Source: Brachynemurus nebulosus (lineage: Eukaryota; Arthropoda; Insecta; Neuroptera; Myrmeleontidae). From it: 64,000 nucleotides of DNA. The translations under genes and the position numbers were made by a program. Under the pieces are notes generated by a model that did not search any database, was not told the DNA's origin, and saw only the letters and a list, made by a program, of their open reading frames with translations. The stretch covers positions 1,675,001 through 1,739,000 of the forward strand of contig JAPWDM010000035.1 of assembly GCA_035578155.1 (NCBI GenBank), given 5' to 3'. Of the stretch, positions 13,469-26,103 are shown one piece after another (position 1 is the stretch's first letter; each line of letters begins with the position of its first letter).

Positions 13469-15832
13469 CACGGGCGCATATATAGAAAAGCTAATCGAAT
13501 ACGTTCCCATAGGCTTTGTGACGAACTGAAAGAGCATTTCCAGACAATAAACACCATCAAACACGCGCAAATGCTACCTCAGTTCGTCTCGGACGGTGAC
13601 ATACTGGAGTGGGGTTTCTGTTTTCATGTTTTTAAATTCACTGGAAACCCTCATCCAGTTCGGCACCGTTCAATTAATCCATCATATCAAGTAAATCTCT
13701 GGTAAAAATTATGTGATATGGAAACCTAGTTTGTTTGTTTTGATCGATTAAAATTAAAATAATTTAATTGGAAATTCTTATTAACATTTTTTGGCTCCAG
13801 TTTAATGATTCAAAATCAGAATTGTTATTTGTTCGACATTAAGTAGCATTTACGTGATGGTATTAATTTTAATAATAATAATAATAGCTCTATGTTCTAT
13901 CATTAAAAAAATTTTTATTTCAGAATGATTTTGTAACAAGAAACCAATAAAACCAATTTTTGGTAAAATTTTTCTTTTTTGAGGTATTTTAAAAAAATTC
14001 CCTTTTCATCCAAAGCTTATTTACCTATACGTTAAAAACGTAAAACGTTAAATCTAGTCTTTTATGAATTACGTTGTTCTAAGTTTCGATACCTTTTCGA
14101 TCGATAGGCTTGTTAAAATCTGGTGGTGTTCTTGACATTTCTGTATCGATATCTTCCAGCTGATCAAATGTATATTGTTAATGCTTTGCTAGTGATTTGT
14201 TAATGTTTCTTCACCCGCCGCATTGATGTTCTTAAAAAAAAATTATGAAGACTTTTTCATAAGAATTTCAGAAGTATTTCAGAAGAGAGAATTCAAGCTT
14301 GGCGTTCTAGCTAATTAGAAAATCGAATTACCGAAAAACGACCACATAATATATATAGCTCTTAATATTAAAAATAATGAACCTTGCGCCAAAAATCATT
14401 AAATAACGTGTACGTGTAATGGAAGAACATAGAGCTGTTATTATTTTTATTAATCCTGTAATCATACGTAGGTACTCGTAAAATTGGCTTATAAAAATTG
14501 ACAAATAAATTAAACACCCATTTCTTTTTCTTAATAAGAATTATTTACCTGCTTCAGTAATATACATAACTTGTAGTTGCTTGTCTGTTTTAAAACTTCT
14601 GTTGTCTTATTTATTTGTTATGGTTATGAACTATGATAACACAAAAGACGTGTCGATTTTGTTTACAATTATCGTCATTTTATTTATATTAAAGTAGTAC
14701 TTGTAAATTTTACGATGATGTATGATTAATGTAAGTTTTTTTTTTTTAGAAATTTTGTACTTTACATATAAGTTTCTCCCATTTTTTTTAAATTTATTAA
14801 AGACATCGATGTTACAATTAATTTATTCAGTGATAATGACAATGTAAAAGATGATGGCAGCTGTTTGACTTATACAGACGACATAATACTGAAGTTTTAA
14901 TATATTGAATCGAAAACAAAAGAATACGCTTTAAGCGATCTAATAAAAATTAACAATTTATTTTGTAGAAAATATTTTAATTTTTATTATTTTTTGAGAT
15001 TTTATTCGAAAAATTACTAACAAATTTTAGAAAATTTACGAATGTGTTTAATGAGGAAATAACTACATATCCACGGGAATATTTGTGATCGAGAAATTTC
15101 ACATTCTGTAACCTCACACATGTCCACCGATTCATTATAGTTCATAAATTAATTATCTGAAAGACAAGTCTTACGATACAATTGATGTATTTATCTATTT
15201 TTTATTTAATTTTTATATTGAAAATATGCTTCAATAAATAGATTTAAAAATTAATAAACATTTGCATTAAAAACTTTTTCCAAATGCAATTTTTTTTTAA
15301 ATATTTTGTTCGCTTTTATAGTACTGTTACGTAAAAAAAACTCTAAAATTCTCGGTAAAAAGTACACTCGTAAAATTTACGACGATGTGTGATTAATGTT
15401 TTTCCTAGACCAACGTAAAAATTTAGGGTTAATATTAATACCATCATGTAAATACTACTTAGTTTCGAACAAATAAAAATTCTGATTTTGAGTTATTAAA
15501 CTGGAGCCAAAAAATTTAATAAGTATTTCCGATTAAATTATTTTAATTTTAATCGTTCAAAACAAACAAACTAGTTTTCCATATCACATAATTTTTAACA
15601 GAGGTTTACTTGATATGATGGATTAATTGAACGGTGCCGAACTGGATGAGGGCTTCCAGTGAATTTAAATACATAAAAACATAGAAACCCTACTCTAGTA
15701 TGTCACCGTCCGAGACGAACTGAGGTAGCATTTACTTGTGTTTTATGGTGTTTATTGTTTGGAAATGCTATTTCAGTGCGTCACAACTCCTATAGGGACG
15801 TATGCGATTAGCTTTTATATATACGCGTCCCG
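13469..15832. mobile_element. 2.4-kb element with about 400-bp inverted arms
   Basis: Ends CGGGCGCATATATAG / CTTTTATATATACGCGTCCCG. The arms stay alignable through TCAGTTCGTCTCGGACGGTG and TCCATCATATCAAGTAAA to about 13870 and 15410. The centre contains another inverted pair (AATAGCTCTATGTTCT at 13886; AGAACATAGAGCTGTTATT at 14426) and a repeated AAATTTTACGATGATGTATG motif (14704, 15376). No target duplication found. Confidence 0.7.
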
Positions 15833-16046
15833 GGCTCAAGTCGCATCATGACAGAGGCTGTAATAGCTGAATTCCTTTCTGAAAATTGGCTAAAAAACAA
15901 ATAATATATTTACATACAACAACTACCAAGACATTTTTAAATTTTTGTCGTGCAAACTGTCTCAAACATCAACACACACGCTACGACTCCACGCAGTCGT
16001 AGCCAGTCGTGTCGTACGGTCCATTGAAAAATTCGTAAAACGTCCA

Positions 16047-16704
16047 TAGGGGGCCCTACACATATTAAAAGGTGGCGGGAAATCCCATTTTTACATCGCA
16101 ATTCAATGGTATTGTTAAATGGTGTTCTAAACGCATTATCTTTATTCTAAATACAAGTAGGCGAATAGTAATTTTAAAAAATTAAAAGAAATGAACTCAC
16201 TTTTATACCAAATGAAATACATACATATTAAGTAATTTAAAAATGTTATTAAAGTCACTGTTTATTTATAAATTAGGAATTTTGGATATTTATTATTTAT
16301 AAAATAGAAATTTTGGATTTTTTTGGAAAGAAAAAATATCTTCATAAAGGCCTTCCAGTTTACTAATTAAGTTCCTTTTTTAATATTTAAAAATTAAACA
16401 CAAAGGCAATTGGCGGATAAGCATGGGTAGGAATTCCCTCGTACGGATTATGTTGGCTTTTTCCTGCTAACTGCTATCGGCACAAAATTGAAATTTACTA
16501 AGATTCAGCCCTTAAAAACTTAAAACCTTTTTTTAAAACCACAATCAACCGGACACTCATCATCAGTTTTGAAACAACCAAAATGAAAAATCGCCCGTGG
16601 ACTTTCAATTACATTTCGCTTGTAGACATTCAATACCGAAGATGAAAGGAAAAATTCGACTTCCGTGATGGGACTCCTCTGCTTACGGCGTTTTTTTTTT
16701 TTTG
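16047..16704 (+). mobile_element. Internally rearranged HINE copy
   Basis: It begins with a reverse-complemented piece of the body start (CCATAGGGGGCCCTACACAT) joined to the direct 3' third (CCCATTTTTACATCG). It ends with AAAAATTCGACTTCCGTGAT, the diverged hairpin (...TTACGG) and CG plus T-run. The internal inversion suggests template switching. Confidence 0.65.
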
Positions 16705-16788
16705 TTTATATTGAGAACACTTTACTTAAATTTTGTTGATCGAAAAATATGTGGATTGGTAAGATCTGGTTAACTTACTAGTTGAAAG

Positions 16789-17375
16789 TACCATCAAGTT
16801 TATGGAGGGTAGAGTATCAGGAGAAGTATCTCCATATATAAAAAGTGGCCCCAAAAGTGGATGAAATTAAGATGGCACTAGTATACTAAAATTCTTAATT
16901 TCAAAATTAAGCGCTGAAAATTTTAAAACTGAAACAACAGTTTTTATTGTTTTTAACAGTTTTAATTGTTATATTTAATTCAATTTTTAATGTTTTTTAT
17001 ATTTAATTCAATTTTTATTAATAATAAACAAATACTTTACTTTGCAAAATACCACGTAAATAAACGTGGTATTTTGCAAAGTAAAGTATTTGTTTATTAT
17101 TTACAAATATGGAATACCATAAAGTAACGCTCAAATCTATTAATATCAATTTTTATTGTTTTTAACAGTTTTTAACAGTTAGTATTTCCCTTTGGCATAG
17201 TTTACTTCACTTATAATCGCTAAGTTCATATCGAAACCTGATTGCTTATCAGCGCCGTTCTGGGTAATTATTGAACTATTACTTCTTCAAATTCAGGGAC
17301 CACTTTTTCGATACAATTCCCATATGAGATACTTCTCCTTTAACTCTACCCTCTATAATCAAGTTTAAACAATCC
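16789..17375. mobile_element. Inverted-repeat element
   Basis: Arms of about 70 bp: GGAGGGTAGAGTATCAGGAG near 16805 against CTCCTTTAACTCTACCCTCT near 17335, with shared AAGTATCTC and AAAAGTGG blocks. It contains the perfect palindrome at 17020-17101. Confidence 0.65.
17020..17101. repeat. Perfect 38-bp-arm palindrome
   Basis: The left arm, AATAATAAACAAATACTTTA continuing through CAAAATACCACGT, is mirrored without a mismatch around a spacer of about six bases (AAATAA). Confidence 0.9.
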
Positions 17376-18976
17376 AAAAATATAAGTATATAATATATTA
17401 ATTTGTATTGACGAATGTATCTCTTTTAGAGCTTGCAATAAATTATTATTATTATTATTATTATTATGGTCAAAATTCCAAACATGACGTATTTTTAATT
17501 TTGAATAGATCAGTTTTTTGTGCCACTTGTGTAATTGACAGAGGAAGTTTAAATACGATTTATTTATTTTATTTTATTTTTTCTTTTATATAAAAATATT
17601 GTTTCAAGTCCAACTGAACCATAATTTATTGAGTTGTAATTTATTCGTACACGGATGCATATTTACTGTAGCTGTAAACATGGTACCGCTACTTAAAATA
17701 CTTTTAGAAATATATTCATGCATAGGTGGTTCCTTCCGAATAAAATTTTAATACCTACCCATAGAGAGCGTGTTACGACGTCGTACAATATTAAACTCAA
17801 ACAGCTTTATAACTTCATAACTTTCAGTTACATTCGTCGTTTTATTTTTTTTTTTAAAGGTACGTGAATAAAATGGGTTAGGTCAATACAAGTAAAGCTA
17901 ACAAAAAAGGTGAATCCATTAAGGTGAATTCACAAGCTATATATACATAACTTTATTATAAACTACTAAAACTTTCCAATTCTTGGAAAGTATTAATAAA
18001 TTTGACATCTATCCTAAAAAAAAATACCAAAAAGTTAGTTTCAAGTTAGTTGTTGACTTGTTGTCCATAAAAGTTTAGTCTAGTAAAATGTTTTTGTTTT
18101 TACATTTTTGCAGATAAATTATTTACTAATTTTAAGTAAATTTTGTATCTAGTACGAATTTCTGTGAATAGTAGTTTAACAGAATTTTTCTCCTTTTTTT
18201 TTCTGTGTTAAAATCCTTTTTTTTTCTCTGTGTTAAAATTACTACCGTTTTCTTTGAATTTTATTTTTTAATTTTTGAATAATTGAGGTAACCATAGTAA
18301 TCATTTGTTTAATCATTTGGTACCCAATAATGTGGTACCAGTTTAACATAATATATGTGATAATTATATAGATTGTTTTCGTGATATTTAAAAATCTTGT
18401 TTTCGTGATATTTAAGGAGGCGGAAGGTCTTCCAGAACTTTCAAATTTTTCATTTTTTTTTTTTTTTTTGCATTAAAAGTTCATTTGAACCTTAAGGAAT
18501 ATATTTCTAATGTTTTAGTCCGAACAGAAAGATTATCTTAGATAACGATCAACTACTTTCAACTCTACTTTTCAAGAACGAAAACAGGTTTTTTTCCGCG
18601 CCGTGGAACATAACTTAAAAATTTATTAAGGTATTAAATTGAAATTTAGTACAGATATTCTTTAAGATATTGGGCTTTGCATATACCTAAAATTTTGCAT
18701 AAATTATTACCATAATTATTGTTTATAACAAATTGTTTATAAAAAAAAAATGAAATTTTTTTCTTTTTGATTTTAAATTGTGAAAAAAACAATTTTCTCA
18801 TCGGAAATAGGTATATGCAAAGCGTAATGACTTATTTTAATAAAATTTTTTTGTCCGATTGAATTCAGTTGATTACAAGAGGCTGGGCATCCCACGGTGC
18901 AAATTAAAAGAGTCAACTTGGAACAGCTGTAGCGCCGCCATTTTTTCTTTTTTTGCATAAAAATTTATAAGTGAAT
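17376..18976. other. A+T-rich sequence, no gene recognised
   Basis: It holds a (TTA)n run near 17430-17466 and duplicated TTTTCGTGATATTTAA (18377, 18402). Nothing else is supportable. Confidence 0.55.
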
Positions 18977-19192
18977 ACACTTGAGGGTTGAAATTTGATA
19001 TGCTGATAGAGTTCGTATCTAGGGTCTTCCTTTTGGGGGTTTTAATATTTTACCCCCACCCCTGCAATTTTTAAGCTACTATATCATGCTTTTTCGTCGT
19101 TTTCGAAGTTTGTACCACTCGCACAGGTCACCCAAATAAACCTAGAGGGCTGAAATTTTGTATTCGGATTGAGTTAGTACCAAGGGGTAATA
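18977..19192 (+). repeat. HINE body fragment
   Basis: About 215 bp covering one and a half of the 160-bp sub-repeats (GAGGGTTGAAATTTGATATG; CTAGAGGGCTGAAATTTTGT). It ends abruptly at AGTACCAAGGGG, next to the hairpin element at 19.2 kb. Confidence 0.6.
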
Positions 19193-19196
19193 AAAT

Positions 19197-19745
19197 GTAC
19201 ATGATTTTTACCTGTTTACCACCAAAGAGAACTGAACGAATTTCCAAAATGAAAAGAATTTTAAATTGGTTTCATCGTGCTTAAATACCTGACATTGACA
19301 ATGTATTTTAGATATACCTCTATCATGAATTACGAGGCCAAGAATAAATCTATGTACATACAACTTCATAGTATTGGGGTACTTTCAAGCGTGTGCAAAA
19401 TATAAAGTGGGTACTTTCCACATTGTAAGACTTACAGTTTTCAATTAAGCAAAATCTTAAAATTTCCCACTTCAAATTCGAGTGGAAGATGTAGCACTCC
19501 CATCAGCCCGTAAAAAAAAAATTTTAATTTAAAAAAAAAAAAAATTTTTACGGGCTGATGAGAGTGTTACGTGTTCCACTCGAATTTGAAGTGGGAAATT
19601 TTAAAATTTTGCTTAGTTGAAAATTGTAAGTCTTACAATGTGGAAAGTGCTCACTTTATATCTTGCATATGCTTGAAAGCCCTCCAATACTATGAAGTTG
19701 TATGTACATAGATTTATTCTTGGCCTCGCAATTATCTAACCAAAA
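19197..19745. mobile_element. Hairpin element centred at 19.53 kb
   Basis: Arms of about 200 bp are nearly identical: ACGAGGCCAAGAATAAATCT near 19331 against AGATTTATTCTTGGCCTCG near 19712, continuing to GGGCTGATG around a T/A-rich loop. The left arm extends beyond the right (to ACCACCAAAGAGAAC near 19220). Confidence 0.8.
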
Positions 19746-19762
19746 ATGTCACAATTAATCCA

Positions 19763-19967
19763 CAGGCCCGACGAGAGGGTGGGGTAGCCGGGGTTGTAGC
19801 CTCGGGACCCGGGCTGAAGCTGGGGACCTGTAGCAGTCGGGAGGGGCCCGGAAAAAAGTAAAACAAGTTTTTTTGTTATATTTTTGCTCACTACTTATTA
19901 TTTTGGGGAAAAATTTTTAAGGAATGTGCTTTATTCCTGGGGCCCGTCATTTCTCTCCACGGCCCTG
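19763..19967. mobile_element. hAT-type MITE with perfect 8-bp TSD
   Basis: Ends CAGGCCCGACGAGAG / CTCTCCACGGCCCTG, flanked by identical TTAATCCA (19755-19762 and 19968-19975). 205 bp and markedly G+C-richer than its surroundings. Confidence 0.85.
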
Positions 19968-20131
19968 TTAATCCATAAATGTTTAGCAGGAAAAATACAA
20001 TTAATTGTACGTTCACAAAACAAATGTTAAATAAACTATTACAAGTTACAAATACAATTTAAAAATTACATGTTACTAAAAATTTCAATTCAACAATAAA
20101 TTAACAATTGTTCAAATAAACTAAAACTTCA

Positions 20132-20345
20132 TACCTGTTTGGCACCAAAAAGAACCGAACGAATTTCTAAAATGAAAAGAATTTTAAATTGGTTTCATCG
20201 CGCTTAAATACCTGACATTGACAATGTATTATAGATATACCTTTATCATGAATAATTACGAGGCCAAGAACAAATCTATGTACATACAACTTCATAGTAT
20301 TGGGGTGCTTTCTAGCGTGTGCAAGATATAAAGTGGGTACTTTCT
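20132..20345 (+). repeat. Partial direct copy of the 19.2-kb element
   Basis: Repeats the left arm (CGAACGAATTTC, AAATGAAAAGAATTTTAAAT, TACCTGACATTGACAATGTA) in direct orientation and stops at GGGTACTTTCTG, before the hairpin centre. Confidence 0.75.
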
Positions 20346-21551
20346 GTTGGAACTAGTAGTGCTCGTCTCATTTTAGCCTATGGCAAATATTGACGTTATT
20401 AACCTTACCTTAAATATAATATTTACACTGATCCATTTTAAAATGCGTTCCTGCGCTTATCTTATTTGATTTTCTGTCGAGACTATTTTAAATAACTTTT
20501 CTACTTATTAAAAAGACATTAAAATTTCCTTTTCGTTTTTGTAGAACATTTTTAGCATTTATTTTTATTTTGTGTTAATTTAAATTTTATTTCAGTACGT
20601 AAATATTCAAAATTTAAAAAATTGTTAGAAGTGAAACTTGCAAGAAAATATTGCTTAATAACGAAAGTAGTGTTTAGTCTTTTTATTTATTTATTTATTA
20701 TTCCTTCAATAGTTTAAAGTGCATGACTAGATTGAAATCGGACTAGTTAATATTTAATAGTCAGAATAAACAGTAAGTCGTTTACGTAATTAATAATTAT
20801 GAATTTTCACAAAGAAAACTTATCATCTGTTAAATACCTCATTGTTTATTTATTTCTGAATTATCTGTATGGTAAATTTTATATTAGTGTGTACTTATCG
20901 CTATGTACCGTATAGCCGGTGTCAAATCAAAATATTTTACAAAATAAAAAATAAAAAGGGCTTTCAGAGAAATTAAAATATAACGATCAAAAGAATTGTT
21001 TTATTCCTGAGATTTTCTAATCAATTAAGTATTATCAAAATCAAGCAGAAACTATTATTCGCTGTTGAATAATACCTATAGGCCTTATTTATAACTTGGG
21101 TTTATTCCATTTCTGAGGACACATAATTAGTCCTATCGCGATAAAAATGAAAAAAAATAAATAAATAAATAAAAAATATGAAAATAAGATAGATTATTCA
21201 AGCTTTAATAATACCTAAATATAATTTAAAAAATAATATGAATGAATGAATTATATTTATTCGATTATTTGCTCCGTTAAATTTTGATGATTGACAATGA
21301 AAATAAATATATAAATATTCTAACTGGAATATTTATTAACGCCTACACGGCCAAAATATTTTAAATAATAATTCAGTAGACTCAACTGTATTTCGTGGAT
21401 ATAGAACCGAAAATAATTAATATATATTTTATGTTAATATAATATAGAATTAAAAATTATGAGTATTCTTAAGAGAGTTGACCTTTCTGAAAATTATTCT
21501 CATCGGCCCTAATGAAACTTTCGATTTATTACTAATGGGTATATTTCCGTT
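20346..21551. other. A+T-rich sequence, no gene recognised
   Basis: No clear element ends or coding signal. Confidence 0.55.
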
Positions 21552-21555
21552 TTAA

Positions 21556-21792
21556 CCCGGCGTTCGTCGCTAGGTAAATAAGAAAATTATCCTATTTTTC
21601 TTGACTCTATATTTTTATATACAGGGATATTTATTCTGAAATTTATTATTTTATTTTGTTTGTTTAGACTTTAAACGACAAAAATAGTAATATTTGTAAT
21701 AAATCACCCATTTATTAATACTTAAAAAAAAAATATTTATATGTTTTGATTACCACTGTGGTATTTTTTACCCGGTAGCGACGAACGCCGAG
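21556..21792. mobile_element. TTAA-flanked MITE (piggyBac-like)
   Basis: CCCGGCGTTCGTCGCTA / TAGCGACGAACGCCGAG, each flanked by TTAA. 237 bp. TTAA plus a CCC start fits piggyBac-type insertion. Confidence 0.75.
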
Positions 21793-22598
21793 TTAAAAAA
21801 CATAGTTCTAATATTGACACTTTTGTATCATTAAACTTTTTATTATTATTATCAATAATATCTATTTATTCATTTCTTTTTAAAATATAATTTCGTGAAT
21901 TTGGAGGATGTAAGAGAAAAACCCTAAAGAAATTTAATTTTCAGGTTGAGAATGTGTTTAAAACATTGAAACCGAAAATATTCAAAATGTTGTGAAGAAT
22001 GCACTTAGAATTTATGTCAACACAAACAAATAATTGAAAATTTGAATATATGAGAATGTTTACTTTGCCACTTTTCGTCAAAACAATACTGTTAGATTAA
22101 GTACAAGTTATAAAAAAAAATGTCGGCTATCATCAATTAATTGCCCTGTATTCTTATTGTGCACAAGTTTGTGATTTTTTAAAGTTGCTGAACTTCTTTT
22201 TTTTTGGTATTTATAATAAATATTTTTGTAAAAATTATACCTTTTTTTGAATACAATGTCCCAGAAGCACTATAGGTACTTATTGTTACTTATAGTCTTT
22301 TACTTCCCTGCAATGGTGAACTAACTTTAAAAATTTAATTTTCGTATTAATTTGATAAAAACTTAAACATATTTCTCTGGAATCACGACTATAACGTAAA
22401 TACTACCTATCATAAAATTAATAATCTCTTATGATAATATAAACATAATTATACTTTTAAAGGATTACAATACTAGGTAATGACAGTGTTATAAAATTCA
22501 CTCTAAATGCTTAAAACGCTATTATTATAAACTATAATTTATTTATAATATAATAATTTATAATATAAATAATTTATAATATAAATAAATTATAATAT

Positions 22599-22780
22599 CT
22601 TAATTATTTTTTTTTGACCGTTAACCCAACGATTGATGAACAGGATTTAAGGAGAATAAAACAAAATTCCCAGAATCCCATAGAAAACGTTTTCTATGGA
22701 ATTCTGGGAATTTTGTTTTATTCTCCTTAAATCCTGTTCATCAATCGTTGGGTTAACGGTCAAAAAAAGTAATAATTAAG
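22599..22780. repeat. Near-perfect long hairpin (182 bp)
   Basis: Arms run from CTTAATTATT through GACCGTTAACCCAACGATTG and GAATAAAACAAAATTCCCAG to a central TAGAAAACGTTTTCTA. From the GACCG block inward I see a single mismatch in about 75 bp, and there is almost no loop. The flanks are A+T-rich tandem sequence (22528-22598). Confidence 0.9.
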
Positions 22781-23706
22781 ATTACAAAGTGTACCCAAAA
22801 ATATTCTTCATAAATTATAATATATTTATAATTTTTTTGCAGAAGAGTTAACTGAAATGATGTTACTTATTCGTTGGTACGCACTTTTGAAAGCTCGATT
22901 CATAATCTTCTATAATTCATATATAAACAATTTTCACTCGTTTGTAAAGGTATGAAATCCCTTAATACCTTAAAATAAGTTGTTATTTTAAAATAAACTT
23001 CATTTAAGTTCAAATTTAATCATGACTTCTAGAAATATTTACTTTAAATTTTTGATATTAATATTTTTAACGGAAAATAAATAAATAAACATGTAAGGAT
23101 TATTTTCATTTACTTACCTGAGTCGTATCAAAAAATAAATATTACTTTAAAAGAAAATAAAAACCGTTTTTTTAGGCACACAAACACTCGACAACCGAAA
23201 ATTTGTTTAATGAAACGTTTTGGAAACAAACAGTTCAGTTTTATGTAAAACAAAACACCAAAAAGTCGAAAAAAAATTGAATAAACTTTTATTGTTTGTT
23301 AATGAATTCAAAAAACAAAACAAAAATAAAACAGCGGATTTTGAGCGGTGGTAATGATTATATGATAATCAGTATCAATTTAATGTGCAACACGGTGGTT
23401 TGTAAATTTAACAATGAAGGAGTCTCTCGACCTCTGCTGATACTGAAAGAGGTCCTGCCTCACTTGATGATGGACATCGCAAAATTATAGCGGTCCTACT
23501 AACTATATACACACATGTATAACACTCAAGCGTCGGGCGGCTACCTTGCCGGATACTTGATTCTTAAAACATTAAAATCAAACTTAAAACAATCAATTAC
23601 AATGCCTTCATTTTTGGTGTTAGTTTAGTAGTGAACATCATTTATATATATTTGATAAATTTTATGGATAATATCAATAAAATTAAAAATTGGGCTCTTT
23701 TCTACG

Positions 23707-23709
<3 letters not shown>
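22781..23709. other. A+T-rich sequence, no gene recognised
   Basis: The open frame at 23296-23490 has no recognisable domain and is not flanked by splice sites that extend it. It leads into the TA tract at 23710. Confidence 0.5.
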
Positions 23710-23789
<80 letters not shown>

Positions 23790-26038
23790 TTAGGGTTGTC
23801 CTACCTGATACTGAGAATTTTTATTATTTCATTTCGTATGGTCTGAACACCTAAAATTGTTCTAGGACTCGAAAAAGTAATGTGTGTAAAATTTCAGCAG
23901 TTTTAATCAACATTTAATGGTAGCTCAATGGAGTCGAAGTTTTACATAAAATGTCATTTTTGCAATAAAACATCAATGAACATGTATGAGTGCTCAGAAT
24001 ACTTTTATTAGTTATTTAGAAAAAATCAGACGCAAATTCTTATACATAATAATAAAGTATTTCCTCTTAAGGATCTACAATAAAAAGAAAATTATAATTA
24101 TTCAATATTATGTATAATTCAGCCCACCGTACAGTTCAATATAGTGATTTAACAAATTCCTTATGACTAATTGCCAAAATTAGAGATCAGTTTAACTTTT
24201 GTAATGTCTATTTAAAAAAATTATTTTAAAGTTGTTTTTTACCTATGTTTTTCCACCACTTCTAATAAATATTGTCTTTCAGGGTTGTCATTAAGAACCC
24301 TCAAATGTTTAAGTATCGCCTCTGCTTGCTTGTAGTCACTTCTATGATGCCACTCTTTTCGGTCAAAATCTAAATACCCTCTTGGAATAATGGAATATTA
24401 AGACGATGAATGAAATTGATCGTATTTTTTGTCACAAAATCTTCTATCTGCATCTCACTTGAACTCTTGCTACTTAACGCTTAAGAGGTTCGTCAACCCC
24501 GTCTTTTTCATTAATGAATTGAATCATAGCTTTTTTGAAGTTATGGACACATTTTCGTCGAAAAAGGCCAGACCCACAAGCTCTCACTTAAATACCATAG
24601 GTGTCCTTCGAATTTCTTGTTGGCAATTTTAGAAAGTCCAGAATTTATTTTCTTATAAGTACTAAGCTGTTGAAGTAGCCTGAGATCATGAAAGGAGCTG
24701 AAATAGTAAGAAGGGCTGTAAACCAAGTTTTCAGATAAATATGAACAGGAAAATTTAATGTAAACGTCACTCAATCCGTTTTCTTCTTCCTCACAATTAG
24801 TGAATTTCAATTGGCTACATTCACATTTTTAAAGGATACAATGCCTTGGCCATCCATCTAGCTTGATGATTAGCTCCAGGAGACATAAAGTGTACTCCGC
24901 GCGATGGAGGTCCTTCCAAGTATATAATCGCAAACTCTAAGAATTCTCTGTAGTCATCTCTCACTTGAATTTTCGTCAGTTTGCTAACTGTAAATTGAGT
25001 CACAATTTCCTTCTCACCTCTAAAAGCTGCCATAACATTTGCATTATTCCTAGCACACTCGTACACCAGTTGGTTAATATTACTCCAGCACTGCTTAAAA
25101 CGTTTAAAAATGGCAATATTAGGCTTAGATAATTGATATCACATAGCCTTTTTAAAGAAGACACTAAACTTGCTAGAATGATTTTTAATATGCAATGTCG
25201 ACATGCTAAATAGAGGAAGTCTTTTTGCAACTTCTGTTTCAAAAGTATGCAGGCTCCATTTCTGTGACCTGTATTGCCAGCAGTAGTACCGAAATACATT
25301 GCATTTACATGTTATGTAATCCCCTCACTCCAATATGTACCAACCCCAACGGTCTATTTCACTGTTAGATAAAATTCAAATATTACTGTTTCTTTAGTTG
25401 TTGTCAGTATTATATTACATTACTTTTGGAATATTATTTTCTGTTTAATTATATGTACGATTTCTTGTTTAATTTTTTAAATTTGATTTAAATTTATTTT
25501 AATTCAACTTTTTTTTACTAATAGTAATTTTGATGTCTAAAATTTAGATACTGGATCATTTCATCGCTTAAGTTTAGAACCGTGAACCTTGCTTTACAAT
25601 CTTAAGTAGCATAAGAATAAAGAATTGAGTTTAACTAATTGACATTATAACAAAAAGAATTTTCTGGCATCTTGGAGTCAAAAAAATTACAAACAGTTAG
25701 GTAAAAATTTTAGTTTTATATTCTAAGTCTGAGCGTTTTATGAGGTGATGTGGTTTCAGTAAAAAACGTTAATAAAAGGGCTAAAAAAACACTAAGTAGA
25801 TATCATGCAATAAAAACAGATAAATATGGCACTGTGTCTCCTCAGAAAATATTTTCACGCGTCACCACTATAAAATAGAACTAAGTTTAGGTTGAAATTT
25901 CATTTTACTTGAGCGACCTCTAAATATCATCTAACTTGCCTGAAATTTTACACAAATTATTTTTATACGTCTTAGAACATAGAACAACATAAGAGGGTCA
26001 GATAGCAACATTTCGAAACTTCAAAAATAAGGACCACC

Positions 26039-26042
<4 letters not shown>
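23790..26042 (-). mobile_element. TA-flanked DNA transposon inserted in a TA microsatellite
   Basis: The terminal inverted repeats are TTAGGGTTGTCC and GGACCACCCTAA (one mismatch). Both ends abut (TA)n tracts, about 80 bp on the left and 60 bp on the right, so the element split one microsatellite and the duplication is TA or a multiple of it. The interior carries the decayed transposase on the minus strand. Non-coding flanks of about 0.45 and 0.75 kb lie inside the repeats. Superfamily not assigned. Confidence 0.75.
24245..25299 (-). pseudogene. Decayed transposase-like gene
   Basis: Minus-strand pieces read, in order: FGTTAGNTGHRNGACILL and LYLACRHCILKIILASL (25299-25140); then after a frame change EFAIIYLEGPPSRGVHFMS and PGANHQARWMAKALYPLKM (to 24821); KFTNCEEEENGLSDVYIKFS, then KKAMIQFINEKDGVDEPLKR (about 24500); and DRKEWHHRSDYKQAEAILKH with QYLLEVVEKHR and stop near 24245. 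I recognise the D-T-T-x-x-N-T-G, LACRHH and PGAxHQARWMAKAIY blocks as a multicopy transposase-like protein of aphids and other invertebrates. The usual Asp of F-D-T-T is Gly here, and at least three frameshifts break the frame, so it is not functional. It lies inside matching terminal repeats, which supports it being the element's own transposase. The superfamily is uncertain. Confidence 0.65.

Positions 26043-26101
<59 letters not shown>

Positions 26102-26103
<2 letters not shown>

Noticed and set aside
12780..16040. A single 3.2-kb element bounded by G+C-rich sequence containing GTCGTAGC-like motifs at both ends
   Set aside because: The two end regions show only loose similarity; the arms at 13469-15832 are the supportable boundaries.
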